Origin: Pectinophora gossypiella
Lineage: Eukaryota; Arthropoda; Insecta; Lepidoptera; Gelechiidae
NCBI RefSeq assembly: GCF_024362695.1
Contig: NC_065415.1
Span: 11,821,438 to 11,885,437, forward strand
Reading direction: 5' to 3'
Length of the DNA: 64,000 bases
The notes under the pieces are model-generated. The model saw nothing but the letters and a program-made list of their open reading frames with translations, was not told where the DNA came from and did no database searches. Position numbers and translations under genes: made by a program. Each line of letters begins with the position of its first letter. Position 1 is the first letter of the stretch. This document shows, piece after piece, positions 22,515-34,178 of this stretch.

Positions 22515-25480
22515 TATACTGTATATTTATGTTTTATGTATAATTAAGTTTTCAATTGATAGGTTAGTTATTAGTTAGATATACAGATAGGTTACGATAA
22601 AAACAACACAGTTAGGTAGGTTTAAGTGTCAAATAACAGTTTATTGCTTCGTAGTTTTCTTTATTAAATACATTCAGACTTATTGAGTATATGTTTTTTT
22701 TTTATAAATACATATATTGTCTTGTTTCACAACTACTATTTATTGTAATACCTTAGTAATTGTAATGGCTTGAATCGTTTATTTTTGTTTGTTTCAAGAT
22801 TTTTCTTTTTTAAGTTTTCTTTCGACCGCTCTTGTGATCTGTCATCAACATGCATTGGTGAGTTTGTGTATGGTAAACATTTGTCTTACAGTTATGACGC
22901 AAAAAAATTAACACTAAGCCAGTTCAAACCAACTCGACTAACTCAAGATTGGAACCGGTAGCAGTGGCCGAGAGATAAGTGGAGTTATGCGCTTAGCCAA
23001 GTTCAATATACGACCAACGCTATCGCAGTCTCCTACGCGCACGATTTGCCTATACCAACTTTAGGAACATGCTTTAATAGTTTGAGTATCTCATTTAATT
23101 ACTGTTTGAATTACTATCTCTTCATTCGTCTCAGATTCAGATTGGAGCATTACTGTCATTGTGTTAGATTGAAAAAATTTTAGCTGCATTTTAGGATCAG
23201 TTTTTTTTTAATTCACTTAAAAAGTAACCGTAGTTATATGATAGTTATACGATATGTTTACTTTGAACTTATTTTTATTTTCAAGACAGACTTACTAAAC
23301 TTTGATGAAAGCCATTCATTTTTATTTAGCTATCACTAACGACTAGTCAAATTGACAAATTAAAAATCTCAAGTACTTATCACCTTTTGCAAAAAAAAAA
23401 ACTATTAGTAAGTATGACTTTTATTACACCATTTAATAATCTACAAAAGCTCTTACGTAATTAGTAAAAAAAAGACCGGATGTATGTCACAGTACAGCTA
23501 TTAGATATTGACAGTGTTCAATGGTCCGCGCCACTGACCGCCTTTAAAACCACTGGTGCCACCAAATTAAACAATGTTTTAGCTTTATTTTAATCGACCA
23601 AGTAATTATCCATAGCCTAAACAAATATAAAGAAAAAACGGTATATAAAAGTAAATTTTATGGCGAATTAAGACATCCGTTTTACACAGAAAATAATTAT
23701 AATGATGCCGCCGAGGGATACGGCACAATCTTTAATGTTATGGCTCTTTTAGCTCCGTGAACAAAACAACAAAACAAGGATTTTAATGGGCCATTATTTT
23801 TGTAATTGTACAAACAGATACTGTCATTACATGAACTGATACCTACCTCCTTTACAAATAAAAGCAATAGCGTATATTATGTCCCAGCCCTAAAAATACG
23901 TCTCATCTCATCGATTGAGTAAAGACTTTTGTGTACACAGTGTACTCATATTGTAAATACTACCTCAATAACGTAGTAGTCTATAGAATAGTCATCATCA
24001 TCAAGTCACGTGGTCGCGTCTCTAGTAAGAGTACACCATATGGGGCCTAATAATAATCTCTGTATAAGCTTCTTTATAGATGACTACCATACTTTTATCA
24101 ATAAAAATCTCAATATGAAGAATGGTTCAACCTACTGTTGCGTGCCACATCGTTAAGATTTTATCCTTCTACAACGAGAACTAATCTGTAGTGCACCGAC
24201 AAATCTTTGATACCACCACAATGGTAGGGTTGAATAATGGGACATTTTTTTACTATTTTATTTTTATGTAGTCTCGGGGGACGCGGTGGCCATGTCTCAT
24301 ATGACGGATCGATCCGTGCGAGACAAAAAGTTTGTCGCAGGAACTTGAAGCACAATCGCTTCTCGTGCTATTTACAAGGATTTATTACCCCGCAGTCGTA
24401 TATTCCTTGCACACATACATCAACAAAAAAGGGCGATTGTGTTGAATGCCAACAATAAAGCAGAATTTCGCTCTATTAAGATGCGAAGTTCATTATAATA
24501 TCATTAATCGTGAATACATGTCTTCTTCATTGTTTATTGTTAAAAAGGCGATAATCACGGCGCAGTATAAGGCAACCGTCCAAACAGAATGACAACACGC
24601 CTCGTTTGTGAACGCCACACACGATCATAACACTCTTAACATCAAAACTGCTTATGATACGCCCAAAGCTAATTTAGGTAGCATTGTGAGGTTCACAAGA
24701 GGTGCATTTGAATAAGATTATCACGAGGCTAGAGTCCGTTGGGAGTCATTGGTCATAAATCATAACCCATAAAACGCGACTGACAATAACCCTCTTTCTT
24801 TCACAACGCTTCCTATACAAGGTATCGTTTGGACGAAAAAATATATCTCTGTAAGAACAACTTAAGGCACACTATCGTTTAATAAGTTGGACGATGAAGC
24901 GAGAGAGGTGTATCGTTAAAATGACAGGCGAACTTAATATTCCGTTTGATCGGACCAATTGTTGGTATTGTGTTTACTATCGATTTTTAGAAAGCAAAAA
25001 AGTCAAGCTTAATAAGCATTGGTGTAAGGAATGTGGGGTTGGAGGACAAACATCAATCATATTAGACGTTCCGTCTTTTTCGGCTAATCTACCGATTTTA
25101 AATGCGTGGATGATCAATGGGAAATTGTTTGTAATGAGGCTCCATGTATTTTTGTGTCACTGCTTTTTGCTCTTATGTTAGCTGATTGACAGCTGTTTCA
25201 CTTACAAATCTCTTTTAAACGGAAGGTTAATTTAGTTGAACTTGGAATAATACTGCTTATTTATCAAAAACATAACAGAATATAATTATATGCGTTGCGA
25301 ATTTAAGTGTCAAAATTGATTGACTTTTAATTTAAGATAAGTAGATATATATATAACAAAGAAATTCAAAGTAGAAAAAAGTTAAATACCATGAAAGCCA
25401 CATAATGAACGGCACATCAAATATAACAACAGTGTGGCACGAACACCATTCAAGCACCGAGCGCTATCACGCTGATGTCT
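22515..25480. other. AT-rich DNA without a gene
   Basis: No domain-bearing frame or RNA gene was seen. A 14-bp palindrome 'acggatcgatccgt' lies at 24304-24317 in a GC-richer patch; no element borders could be placed around it. Confidence 0.45.
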
Positions 25481-25495
25481 GATAACATCCTCGGT

Positions 25496-25944
25496 CGCGG
25501 GACTCTTTTATTGCTCGTGCAGTTGATGTCCCAACTAAATTGGTATTCGTGTACGTTATTGTGGCCCAGGGAATTAGATCCGCCGCATTCAAAACTCCGA
25601 CTATCCTATTGAGACCTCTCGGAAGGGAACTGGATCTGATAAGGCAGATCGTCGATAGGGCCCCTTTTTCTTTGCGCGACACCTTTGTCATGACAAAGGG
25701 GGCTGTTTGGCCTCAACTGTGGCATCTGAATAGGCTTGCAATAACGCGTCCTGGCCCAAAGCTCGGATCCCGCGAGATCGGTCGCAGATATACTCCTCTC
25801 TCTAAAGATTTATTAATCTTTCTCGTTCACTGGAACAATGAACGCTTTTGGTTGGCACCTGGTACTTTTTTCTCGACATTGAAGTATGCTCGAGTTGTGT
25901 ATTCAGTTTTTGCCCGTCGCATAAGTGCGGTAAGAGGGGTTTGA
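25496..25944 (+). other. Unidentified open frame in a GC-richer block
   Basis: About 149 codons are open from just after a double stop near 25485 to the stop at 25942-25944. The first ATG lies well inside; other starts would be TTG. Readable parts include KLVFVYVIVAQGIRSAAF, GRELDLIRQIVDRAPF and HWNNERFWLAPGTFF. I do not recognise a family. The block is visibly richer in G+C than its neighbours and holds a perfect 18-bp palindrome 'cctttgtcatgacaaagg' (25682-25699). A minus-strand frame (25467-25691) is also open. It may be a decayed element, a chance frame or an exon, and I cannot choose between them. Confidence 0.2.
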
Positions 25945-27473
25945 GAGAGCTGCTCCTTCTAGTCTTACAGCAGGCTTATCAATATTATACTTAAGACCTT
26001 TGAAATTAATGTTGCTTTCGCCTTCAGAGATTGATATTACTTCTAAGAAACGCGGTGTCCTTCCAAAAGTTATTCTCAACGTCCCGGCTGATCATGTTAC
26101 GCGTTTAATTTGTCTAGATCGCGTGCTAGAGACAGGTGCAATAAATAAAGTTTTTTATCTCGACATCACACCGGCTCTAGGCAGAAATTCTTACACGTAC
26201 CCTCGCTGAAACTCAACGCTTTTTAGTATTATCTTTTATAAGGTGTGGGATAGAATGATAATAATGATCATAGATTGTGTTAGTTTACCAAGAAAGATGC
26301 GATGCGTACTTAAATGCTATATTTCCCACTTCTGATTAAATTATACATACCTTAAATTTGATTGGTGTAGACGCCAATTATAGTTATTATTAATGTTCAA
26401 TCACAGAATGAAAGTCACAAAAAATATTTTGTTGTTGTGACTTGTTATAGGGAATCAAGCCCTCAAAATAAATTTTAATGACTCTTTTTAAATCAGACAG
26501 CTATCGAAATTGTGCTTCAATAGAAATGATAAACTACTTATATTGTTTGTTGTGAAAAACATCAAATCAAAACTGCTATTCCAATAAAAGACAAACTGCA
26601 TGTGCTGTTTATAGAGACACAACACCAGCTGCATCGATTGTTGATGCCACATCTTGATAAGGTACCCACATTTTGGCAAATAAACCACAGCGGGATGCCG
26701 TCACAATATTTTAGTATCTACGACTGTATCTATGAGGTGGCCATTGACATTTTTTGTAATATCATCAAGCATCCACAAAAACCACCTCATACCATAAGGT
26801 CACCTCTACGTGACACCTCTAACGAAACGAAACCAAAAGAAAGAGCTTAATGTAATGCTATATTGTGTAGAAACCATGTTACTAAACAAAAGACAATGAC
26901 GAATAGCTCTACTAAAAGATCAAGTGGTAACTTAATAGCACCTATTTCAAGAAACATTAAAGCGATATAAAGTTTAGATGCAAAATTACAACGAATTGAA
27001 GGTATATACGTAGAATGCGTTATAAAACGTTTTGTGTTTCCGTTCAAAGTTTATTTGCGGACGAAAAAATACGCTTGACCGCGTGCTCGAAAACTTTTGC
27101 AAATAAAACCCATAAATTACGCAACTAAAAACTTCCTTATGTTGTGATCACTCCTCTTGTTCCCAGAACATTGCTTAAAAGGGATTGTGAATTCCAAAAC
27201 TTGAAAAAACTTCGGTTTTGTCCCAAACCTCAATCTATTGTGTATTATATCAAACCGCCCTTTTCTAAATTTATTGTCATGCAATGATATGATGTCTTTA
27301 TGTCTTGGTTCCATTGTGAAACACTTATCTGATCGTCTCTTGTATTATGTCTAATGGTTTGGAGTATAGTACTTCTATTTTTGGATGTAGGTAGCTATTG
27401 TTTGTAAGCCAGCTTTTTATTTTGAAGCACGCCTTCTTTCGAATTCTGTGTGATTACAAATTCTTTCACAGAT
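25945..27473. other. AT-rich DNA without a gene
   Basis: Several short frames on both strands, none with a recognised motif. Confidence 0.45.
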
Positions 27474-27507
27474 TTCTTATAATAACGCAGATGCGTTATT
27501 ATAAGAA
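27474..27507. repeat. Perfect 16-bp stem palindrome
   Basis: The 16 bases at 27474-27489 ('ttcttataataacgca') are the exact reverse complement of 27492-27507, separated by 'ga'. A short direct repeat of 'atatagttttatat' follows at about 27510-27538. Could form a cruciform; no element borders seen. Confidence 0.85.
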
Positions 27508-27700
27508 CTATAGTTTTATATAATATAGTTTTATATCTTCGTTACTTCGTTTCTCTAATAATGTTATGTACAGGGTTTGAGCAGAAGGTAATCGACGATG
27601 ACAGTTTTTTATTTATTTTTAATTTTGATATTAAAATACTTAGTAGTGTTAATCGAGTGGCTACCAGAAGATATTTATCATAACTTTTAACATAAAACAT

Positions 27701-28040
27701 AACGGCCTTTGTGGCCCAGTGGTTGAGCGTTGCGCTCACGATCCGGAGGCCCCGGGTTCGAATCCCGGTGGAGACATATCACAAAAAAATAATAATCGTG
27801 ATCTTTAGTTTCGTTAGGACATTACGTGCTGATCACCTGATTATCCGAAAGTAAGATGAACCGTGCTTCGGAAGGCACGTTTAGCCGTTGGTCCCGGTTA
27901 TTACTTACTGATGACGATGTAAGTATTATAATTGTTACATGAGCCATGTTAAGGGCCTATGGCGGCTCAGTAATAACCCTGTCACCAGGGTTGATGAGAT
28001 TGGTATTCCACCTCACAACCCAGATGATAAGAAGAAGAGA
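27701..28040 (+). mobile_element. SINE-A, full length
   Basis: Reference copy of SINE-A in this window. The head 'gtggcccagtggttgagcg' (A-box-like) and 'ggttcgaatcccggtggaga' (B-box-like) forms a tRNA-derived pol III promoter. The body contains 'gcttcggaaggcacgt', 'gccgttggtcccggtta' and 'cctcacaaccc', and the 3' end is A/G-rich 'gataagaagaag'. 'acataaaacat' (27690-27700) and 'acataatacat' (28040-28050) fit a target duplication with one mismatch. Transcription would be by RNA polymerase III; movement would need a LINE partner, which is not identified for this tail. Confidence 0.9.
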
Positions 28041-28050
28041 CATAATACAT

Positions 28051-30071
28051 AGTACTATATGTCAAATACTTGTGAAATGATAGAGTTTTGTAAAAGTTAT
28101 ATTAACTGTCATTGACATTATATTATATTAGTCACAATACCGCAACATATGTAAAATTTTTGAATGTATACATGATGTTGCTGTAGTTTTTTTTAATAAA
28201 TAGAGGCGTGCATTAAGGGACTGAGTTCTTTTCATTCATTTGTAACCACAACCCTATCAAAAACCAGAATAACAATATCAAATTCGATTTCAAACTGGTT
28301 TTTCGAATATGCACTTTCAGGAACCATTGAAAAGAAAGCAAAACCGACAATTCTACCTTAAACGCTTGCACTGCAGCAGATTTTGCATGTAGCTGAAAAT
28401 TTTAGGTTAAAATTGAAACTCTTTGTTACAATATTCTAGTATAGGTTGGAAATGGCCTAGTTTGGTTTGTGGTTTGTTTTGTACGGTATATATATGTATT
28501 TTACTGAGTATATCAAGAAGAGTACTCTTGCAAAGTTAGGAACATACACACACGCAGTCTGATTGCTTTTGCACAGTTTTCGCAGTACACAACAATTATG
28601 TTAATATAATAATAATATTTATTGACAAAAATATCGGTACATAGTTTTCCTTAAGTTAAGCATAATTGACATGAATATAATTGAGTAGGTACCATAGCCG
28701 ACTAAGTATATAAATACTTGTATTTCAGTCTATGATGCCTCTCTCCTGGAGAAAGACACAAAAATATAGCCAGCATACAATCCTATGTTTCCGACAGAGT
28801 CAACAAAAAAGTTACAATAAAGTTATTATCAAACAAAAGGTTGTGAACCTCTCTTTGTGTAAGATGTAAGTGTACGTGAGTGATTGTGAGAGGGTGTGTG
28901 AGAAGAGTAAATACAATGTTCTTATAACTAATTATTAAATTGAATACAAAGTAGATTTTTAAAGGATTCATACATAAGTTATCACACATAAGAATGTTAC
29001 TGGAAAACTTTTGTAGTAACTAAGGATATGTCATGTTCTATAATTATTTCTATTTCTGTCCCGTAAACTTCTACTTTAAGACGATAGTTTAGTAGAAAAT
29101 TGTCTCTTTTCAAAGGTGTTATCCTAACTTTCCTGGAACCCGTAATAAGTAGTGATCTTCGAGCATCTTTACTTTTACGACCTGCGGAACCGTCCCCGCG
29201 TTTGACTCTCGTACGCCTGCGGTCGTCGGCAAATCTCTCGATTAGTATTCTGTGGTTGGCAACACTGTCATCGGTTTATCGGCTCTGTGTTCCCAATATG
29301 AATTTAATATTTTTTTAAACTCCCGATAGCTATTGTTTACGTTTTTTTGTGGTTTTCTCAATCGGCCGACAAAACTGTTGTGGTAAATATTTTAGTTATT
29401 TCGTTTTTTTTTTACATTCGTGCGGTTGTTTTAATAAATTGTAATATAGTGTTTTGCAAACAGCGTGTTGGTTTTAGTCTAGTAAACCAGCTAAAATAAA
29501 GCAATATTTAGTCAAACTTTTATCTTGTTGTAGGTTTTTTTATGTTGGTACATATGGCATGTCTTGTTAAGGTCTAATAACAGTTTCTTCATAACATTGT
29601 GTACATCTAATAGCAGTTAAAGCTTCTTCTAATTACGATGCGCCCTGTATAGTTTCATTCCACTTAAATGAACATCAAACTTAGTTTTCGCAAAGTTTCT
29701 GGAAACACTATAATCTAGGGCTTTCACCGTTAATTTCTTGGCCTATTTGTGCTAAGTTTGTGTACATTAAGGCGCTCTAGTTCTGAAATTAAAGGCGCGA
29801 GTCCATATTTAGATACGATAAGTTTTATCCATTGTTTGTTGAACAACTTGTAACTGTAGTAATGTTGTAAAAGGTACTTTGAGTGATTGAAACTTGTTTA
29901 CTAGTTTCGTGTTAAGGTGTTTTGTTCCAACTGAGAAGTAGTACAAAGTTACAGTTTGTCAAATCTATATTTAGGACACCGTCGTATTCAATGGGGGGTT
30001 TCGTTTAGGTGATTTCTTCTTTTTTTTGTTTTACCAAATTGGACCAAATTGGGGATATCCTTAAAAAAGGT
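28051..30071. other. AT-rich DNA, one possible old repeat
   Basis: No gene was recognised. 28600-28780 ('aataatatttattgacaaaa', later 'tgatgcctctctcctggaga') resembles lepidopteran dispersed repeats I have seen but has no second copy here. The block near 29100-29320 is GC-richer, with a motif-free frame. Confidence 0.4.
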
Positions 30072-30236
30072 CTACTACTAGCACGATCTACTCTGTACCG
30101 TGCGTGTATGAAACGACCGACAAATGGAGGAAGCAAGAAAACTATGTCAAGATCGAAGTAAATGGAATTCCATAGTCTCTGTTTACCCTGGTGGGAAAAA
30201 GGCGTGAGTTTGTATATGTATGTATGTATGTTATTT
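30072..30236 (+). mobile_element. LINE-X 3' end fragment
   Basis: 'acgatctactctg', 'cgtgcgtgtatgaaacga', 'tcgaagtaaatggaattcca' and 'ggcgtgagtttgtatatg', followed by ATGT repeats, match the other LINE-X copies in order. The reading frame is degraded, for example in 'gaccgacaaatggagg'. Confidence 0.75.
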
Positions 30237-30407
30237 TTTACGTGATTTGTTGTACTGTATTCAAAGAATGGAGAGTACTGAATGTTCTACACTAATAATT
30301 GTATACTATCACAAAATATACCTATAGATTCTTTTCAATTTCGGGGTCTGTTATTCAATTAGTAGGTTCCATATCTCAGCAGTCGATAACACAGTACAGC
30401 ATCACAT

Positions 30408-30512
30408 AAACATACATAAACAGCCTATATACGTCCCACTGCTGGGCACAGGCCTCCCCTCAATCAACCGGAGGGGGTATGGAGGATACTCCACCACGCT
30501 GCTCCAAAGTAC
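30408..30512 (-). mobile_element. RTE-like LINE 3' end fragment
   Basis: The minus strand reads 'gagcagcgtggtggagtatc', then 'cctccggttgattgagggg' and 'ggcctgtgcccagcagtggg', ending 'taggctgtttatgtatg'. 'gcctgtgcccagcagtggga' is the conserved tail shared with the RTE fragments at 35540 and 44390. Other copies are at 39396 and 54551. Confidence 0.75.
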
Positions 30513-31117
30513 AGCATCAATAGAAACTAAAGTCTTTAACATTAACACGGAAACATTCCGAACGCTCAAAATCTTACATTTTGTTAGCAATATTTTAAGG
30601 TCCTAAGACCGTATGTCCTTTTAAAAACCAAACCCCAATGTTTAACTATTGTGTCTGCAAATCTCAGCCTCATTTACAATAGAATGCGGTTGTGGTACAG
30701 AAAACATCTCAAAAATAAAAAGTACAATACCGTGCATTGAATATCTATGGAAATACTCCGAAAAGCAATCCAAATCGACCAACTAATTACGTCTGAAGCT
30801 TTTAAGCCTCCAATAGGAATTATTAGAAACCAGTTCGGATTATGTAACTTAACTATACTTGACTATTCGACGGCTAATCTCTAGTTAAACGGCGTTTAAA
30901 CCGGGTTTATCTAGTTTATGTCTGTATAGGAATTCTAATTTGGTTATTCCGGGATTTTTGAAGTCGGTTTCAATGAGCCGTTGATTATTATTTAGGCGTT
31001 TACGGGTTTTTAAAGATGATGTAGGTACATTAACTAATTATAGTGAGAATCTGTTGCATAGTATTAATAATTTATGTTCTATGCACTGACATCCTATGCA
31101 AGGTTTATGGTTATATG
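30513..31117. other. AT-rich DNA without a gene
   Basis: Nothing recognised. Confidence 0.45.
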
Positions 31118-31295
31118 TAACGGCCTCCGTGGTCCAGTGGTTGAGCGTTGGGCTCTGGAGGCTCCGGGTTCGAACCTCGGTGAGGACATATCACAAAAAA
31201 TACTTTGTTATCCTTAGTTTGGTTAGGACATTACAGGTTGATCACCTGATTGACCGGAAATATGTTGATCGGTGCTGCGGAAGGCAGGTTTTAGA
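31118..31295 (+). mobile_element. SINE-A, head and half body
   Basis: 'aacggcctccgtggtccagt' and 'gggttcgaacctcggtgagg', followed by 'ggttaggacattacaggttg', are the first half of SINE-A. The copy stops near 'gctgcggaaggcagg', so it is 3' truncated, which is unusual for a LINE-type insertion and suggests a later deletion. The anticodon-arm region is shortened. Confidence 0.75.
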
Positions 31296-31800
31296 TTTGT
31301 CTTTAATTAGTAATCAGAAACTACCCAATTGGCATAAACGTAGATACTCGGCCACAATTTTTTGCAAATAGAATTGGTAGATAGATGTTAATGACTATGG
31401 CTATTGCAAACAAACAAATTTAAAATTCGAATGTCAGTTTTGTAGCAGACGAGTTGTTCCTCATAAAACATTAAACGTGTTAATTTATACTCACTTGTAA
31501 ACCATCTTACGAACCTAGTTTATGCCAACATTGTTCTCAGTATCATACTCCATAAACAATTCACAGAATACTACATATGTAACAGGTATTTATCTTGAGC
31601 AAACTTGATCGTATATGCCAAATTAATTTCAAGCTACCGTTTGAATAATTTAGGCCTATACATAGATCAGTCTAGCGCCTTGAAGTTGAATAAGTGAATA
31701 TTACCATAAAGGTATGATTCCACAGGCAACTGCCGACTGCTTACTGCGATAGAGAAGCTACCCACTACATTAACAGATCATCAGCGTCAGCGTATTATGT

Positions 31801-32081
31801 TAACGGGCTCCATGGTCCCGCAGTTGAGCGTTGGACTCACGAACCGGTGGTCCCAAGTTCGAATCCCGGTAGGGAAAAATCACTTTGTGATCCCTAGTTT
31901 GGCTAGGACATTACATGCTGATCACCCGATTGTTCGAAAGTTTATCCCGGTCCCGGTTACTACTTACTGATGTAAGTAAGTAGTCGTTACATGAACCATG
32001 TCAGGGGCCTTTGACGGCTCAATAGTAACCTTGACACGTGGGTTGATGGGGTTGGTAACAACCCACACGATAGAAGAAGAA
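31801..32081 (+). mobile_element. SINE-A, near full length, diverged
   Basis: Head 'taacgggctccatggtcccg', B-box 'gttcgaatcccggtaggg', body 'ggacattacatgctgatcac' and 'ggtcccggttactacttact', ending 'cacacgatagaagaag'. The central 'cttcggaaggcacg' segment is deleted. Confidence 0.85.
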
Positions 32082-32091
32082 GGGTGATCAT

Positions 32092-32420
32092 AATGCTTGT
32101 CCGGAAGGAAGATTATCTGAGGTTCGGAGGGCACGTTAAGAAATATGAAGTCGCTATATGCCCATACGATTACGTGAGTGGATTAATGTATCTGAATGTA
32201 TCAGGATCTAAAGAACAAAAAGCTATTCTGTGATAGTGTCTTGGGGACCCTGGTCTTGTGAGATTGTCCCCAGTCTACTAAGAGTTTTGCTAGTTGATTA
32301 TTTGAAAAATGACGTGCTCAGGATGGCACGTTAAACCAGTATAGGCTAGGAAGTACATAGTCATGTCAGGAGCCTTTAGGAGTTTAACGATGGTTGATGA
32401 GGTCGGTCGACTTCACAGCC
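32092..32420 (+). mobile_element. Highly decayed SINE-A remnants
   Basis: Scattered matches only: 'gttcggagggcacgttaag' near 32115-32135, 'tggcacgttaaaccagt' near 32323-32340, 'catgtcaggagcctttagg' and 'gttgatgaggtcggt' after that. At least one, perhaps two, old copies downstream of the better one at 31801. Confidence 0.5.
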
Positions 32421-32861
32421 GTCGGTAGCTGAAAGTCGGCGATTGGCAGTTAGCAGTTACTATACGAATTATACCGTAAGTGAATATTACCATAACATTA
32501 CGTCTTGTAACGTTTTGTGTTTCAACATGGACATCGCTTTGTTATGAATAGCGGACGCGAGCATACAAAGTTATTCGATTTATTTTCTCCTTCCGATAAT
32601 TCTTGCGCTGCAATTGTAGCCTTTATTAAGGAGTAAGTAAGGCGTATAAGGAAAGGTTTAGAGTCGAAAAAGTGTATTTGTTAAGGTCAAAATGTATGCA
32701 TTTGAATAATGTAAACCTGTCTCGATGGAGGCTTGAGATGACTTGACATAATACTGCGCGGGATTGGTACAGTATGGGTGATATTGGTGTTGGTGCGTTG
32801 GATTAGTATGGATACACCCAATTAGAAGGTTTCACTGTAGAGATATATTCACACTATCCAT
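32421..32861. other. AT-rich DNA without a gene
   Basis: Nothing recognised. Confidence 0.4.
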
Positions 32862-33067
32862 ACTGATGTTATAAATTGCGAAAATAACTCTGTCTGTTAC
32901 CTTTTCACGCTTAAACCGCTATACCGATTTAGATGAAATTTGGCATGAAGTTGGTTTGAGACCTAGTGAAGAATAAAGAAATCACCCCTTAGTTGGATAA
33001 AAACGGGATAGATAAAACATACCGCAGTAACCGAAGTCCACGCGGATAAAGTCGGGCGGTAAAATAG
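32862..33067 (-). repeat. Dispersed lepidopteran repeat, minus relative to 236-800
   Basis: 'cttttcacgcttaaaccgct' and 'gatttagatgaaatttggca' are a widespread lepidopteran motif. The minus strand starts near 'accgcccgactttatccgcg', related to the 'tttgcccgcgatttcgtccg' start of the repeat at 236. Class unknown. Confidence 0.6.
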
Positions 33068-33742
33068 TTTTAAGTCAGAAAGAGAAGGCACAATTTTCAC
33101 TATATGCCTGCTGTCGTTGTCAAAACTTCTAACGTGCTCCAATGTATTATACAATCACTTCAACAAAGCAAACTTCAGTTCCGGTAATATAAGGGCCTTA
33201 GCCAAGTTGCAAACGATTACGTCATCGAAAATTAGAAAAGACAGTGTAATCGAACATAATATAGGTATTATGGCTTTGACAAAAAATACACTATCGTTTT
33301 AGTAATCATTTGCGTTTTGGCTTAATCCTTAGCCAGATTTAGATTTCCAATCCCAGCATTATGTTGAGTACAATTCTACCCACTACTGAGCACAAATGGT
33401 AGATTATTTTTGTTTTGGCATATCCACACAACTCCTAACGTGAAAGAACTCTCTCCCGGGAGCGAGTTACAAATTATTCCTCCCACACACTTATGTAAGT
33501 GCACCTGAATCAATCAAAACATACTCGTTCCGCCCCGCGTTGGTTCCCGTGTTCTATTGATTCCGCGTTTTATGACCAGTTAGAATGGTAATAAACAATG
33601 CCTCACTGTTATCGCCTGTTATTCGCTTTGCAGCCATTTGTTTTTTACTGTCAAGTAGCTGTGATTTTTGTTGGGTCGTTTGCTTTGGATGAATTAGGTT
33701 GGTGTTATGAGTGGGATGTTTAAAGTGGATGTTACCTACAAT
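33068..33742. other. AT-rich DNA without a gene
   Basis: Nothing recognised. Confidence 0.4.
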
Positions 33743-34007
33743 AAACGTAACTAAGTTTCACGCATAAAAGTGTATAGTATAATATATACACATTACCCTA
33801 AAGCTATGTTTACGTCCCATGTAATAGGGAGTCTATTGACATTAACCGGGCACAGGGGGGTTAAAATGGCCACATCGAAGCAATTCATCTAAGAAAGCAA
33901 TGTTGCGCATATAAAAGTAAGTGCGCAATGCAAACAAATATATTATATATTTGTTGTATATATATGTAAATAATATACATTTTTATGCGTGAAACTAAGT
34001 TATGTTT
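33743..34007. mobile_element. MITE with 37-bp inverted ends, carrying part of another MITE
   Basis: 33743-33779 and the reverse complement of 33971-34007 match at 33 of 37 bases, sharing 'agtttcacgcataaaa'. The interior is non-coding and holds a partial copy of the 'ggggttaaaatggcca' palindromic MITE at 33856-33942. No clear target duplication outside the ends. Confidence 0.6.
33856..33942 (+). mobile_element. Half of a palindromic Harbinger-like MITE
   Basis: Left arm 'gggggttaaaatggccacat', then 'cgaagcaattcatctaagaa' and the centre 'aagtaagtgcgcaatgcaaa', as in the complete copies at 58346 and 63205. It stops after 'caaatat' where AT-rich sequence replaces the right arm. Preceded by CAG, as is the copy at 63205. 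Confidence 0.75.
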
Positions 34008-34064
34008 CTAGGTTCGGTTTCTAGGAAGAAACCACGTGATATTAATTTTATCTATGATAGAAAA

Positions 34065-34178
34065 TATGATGTAAGTACGTAGACGTTATATGAGTCATGT
34101 CAGGGGCCTATCGTGGCTCAATAATAACCCTGACACCAGAGTTGATGGGGTTGGTAATCTACCTCACAACCCACACAA
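34065..34178 (+). mobile_element. SINE-A tail fragment
   Basis: 'tgatgtaagtacgtag', then 'atgtcaggggcctatcg', 'aataaccctgacacc' and 'cctcacaacccacaca' in order. The head is missing. Confidence 0.75.

Noticed and set aside
27701..27776. tRNA gene
   Set aside because: A and B boxes are present but the cloverleaf is imperfect and the sequence continues into the SINE-A body; the same head recurs in other copies.
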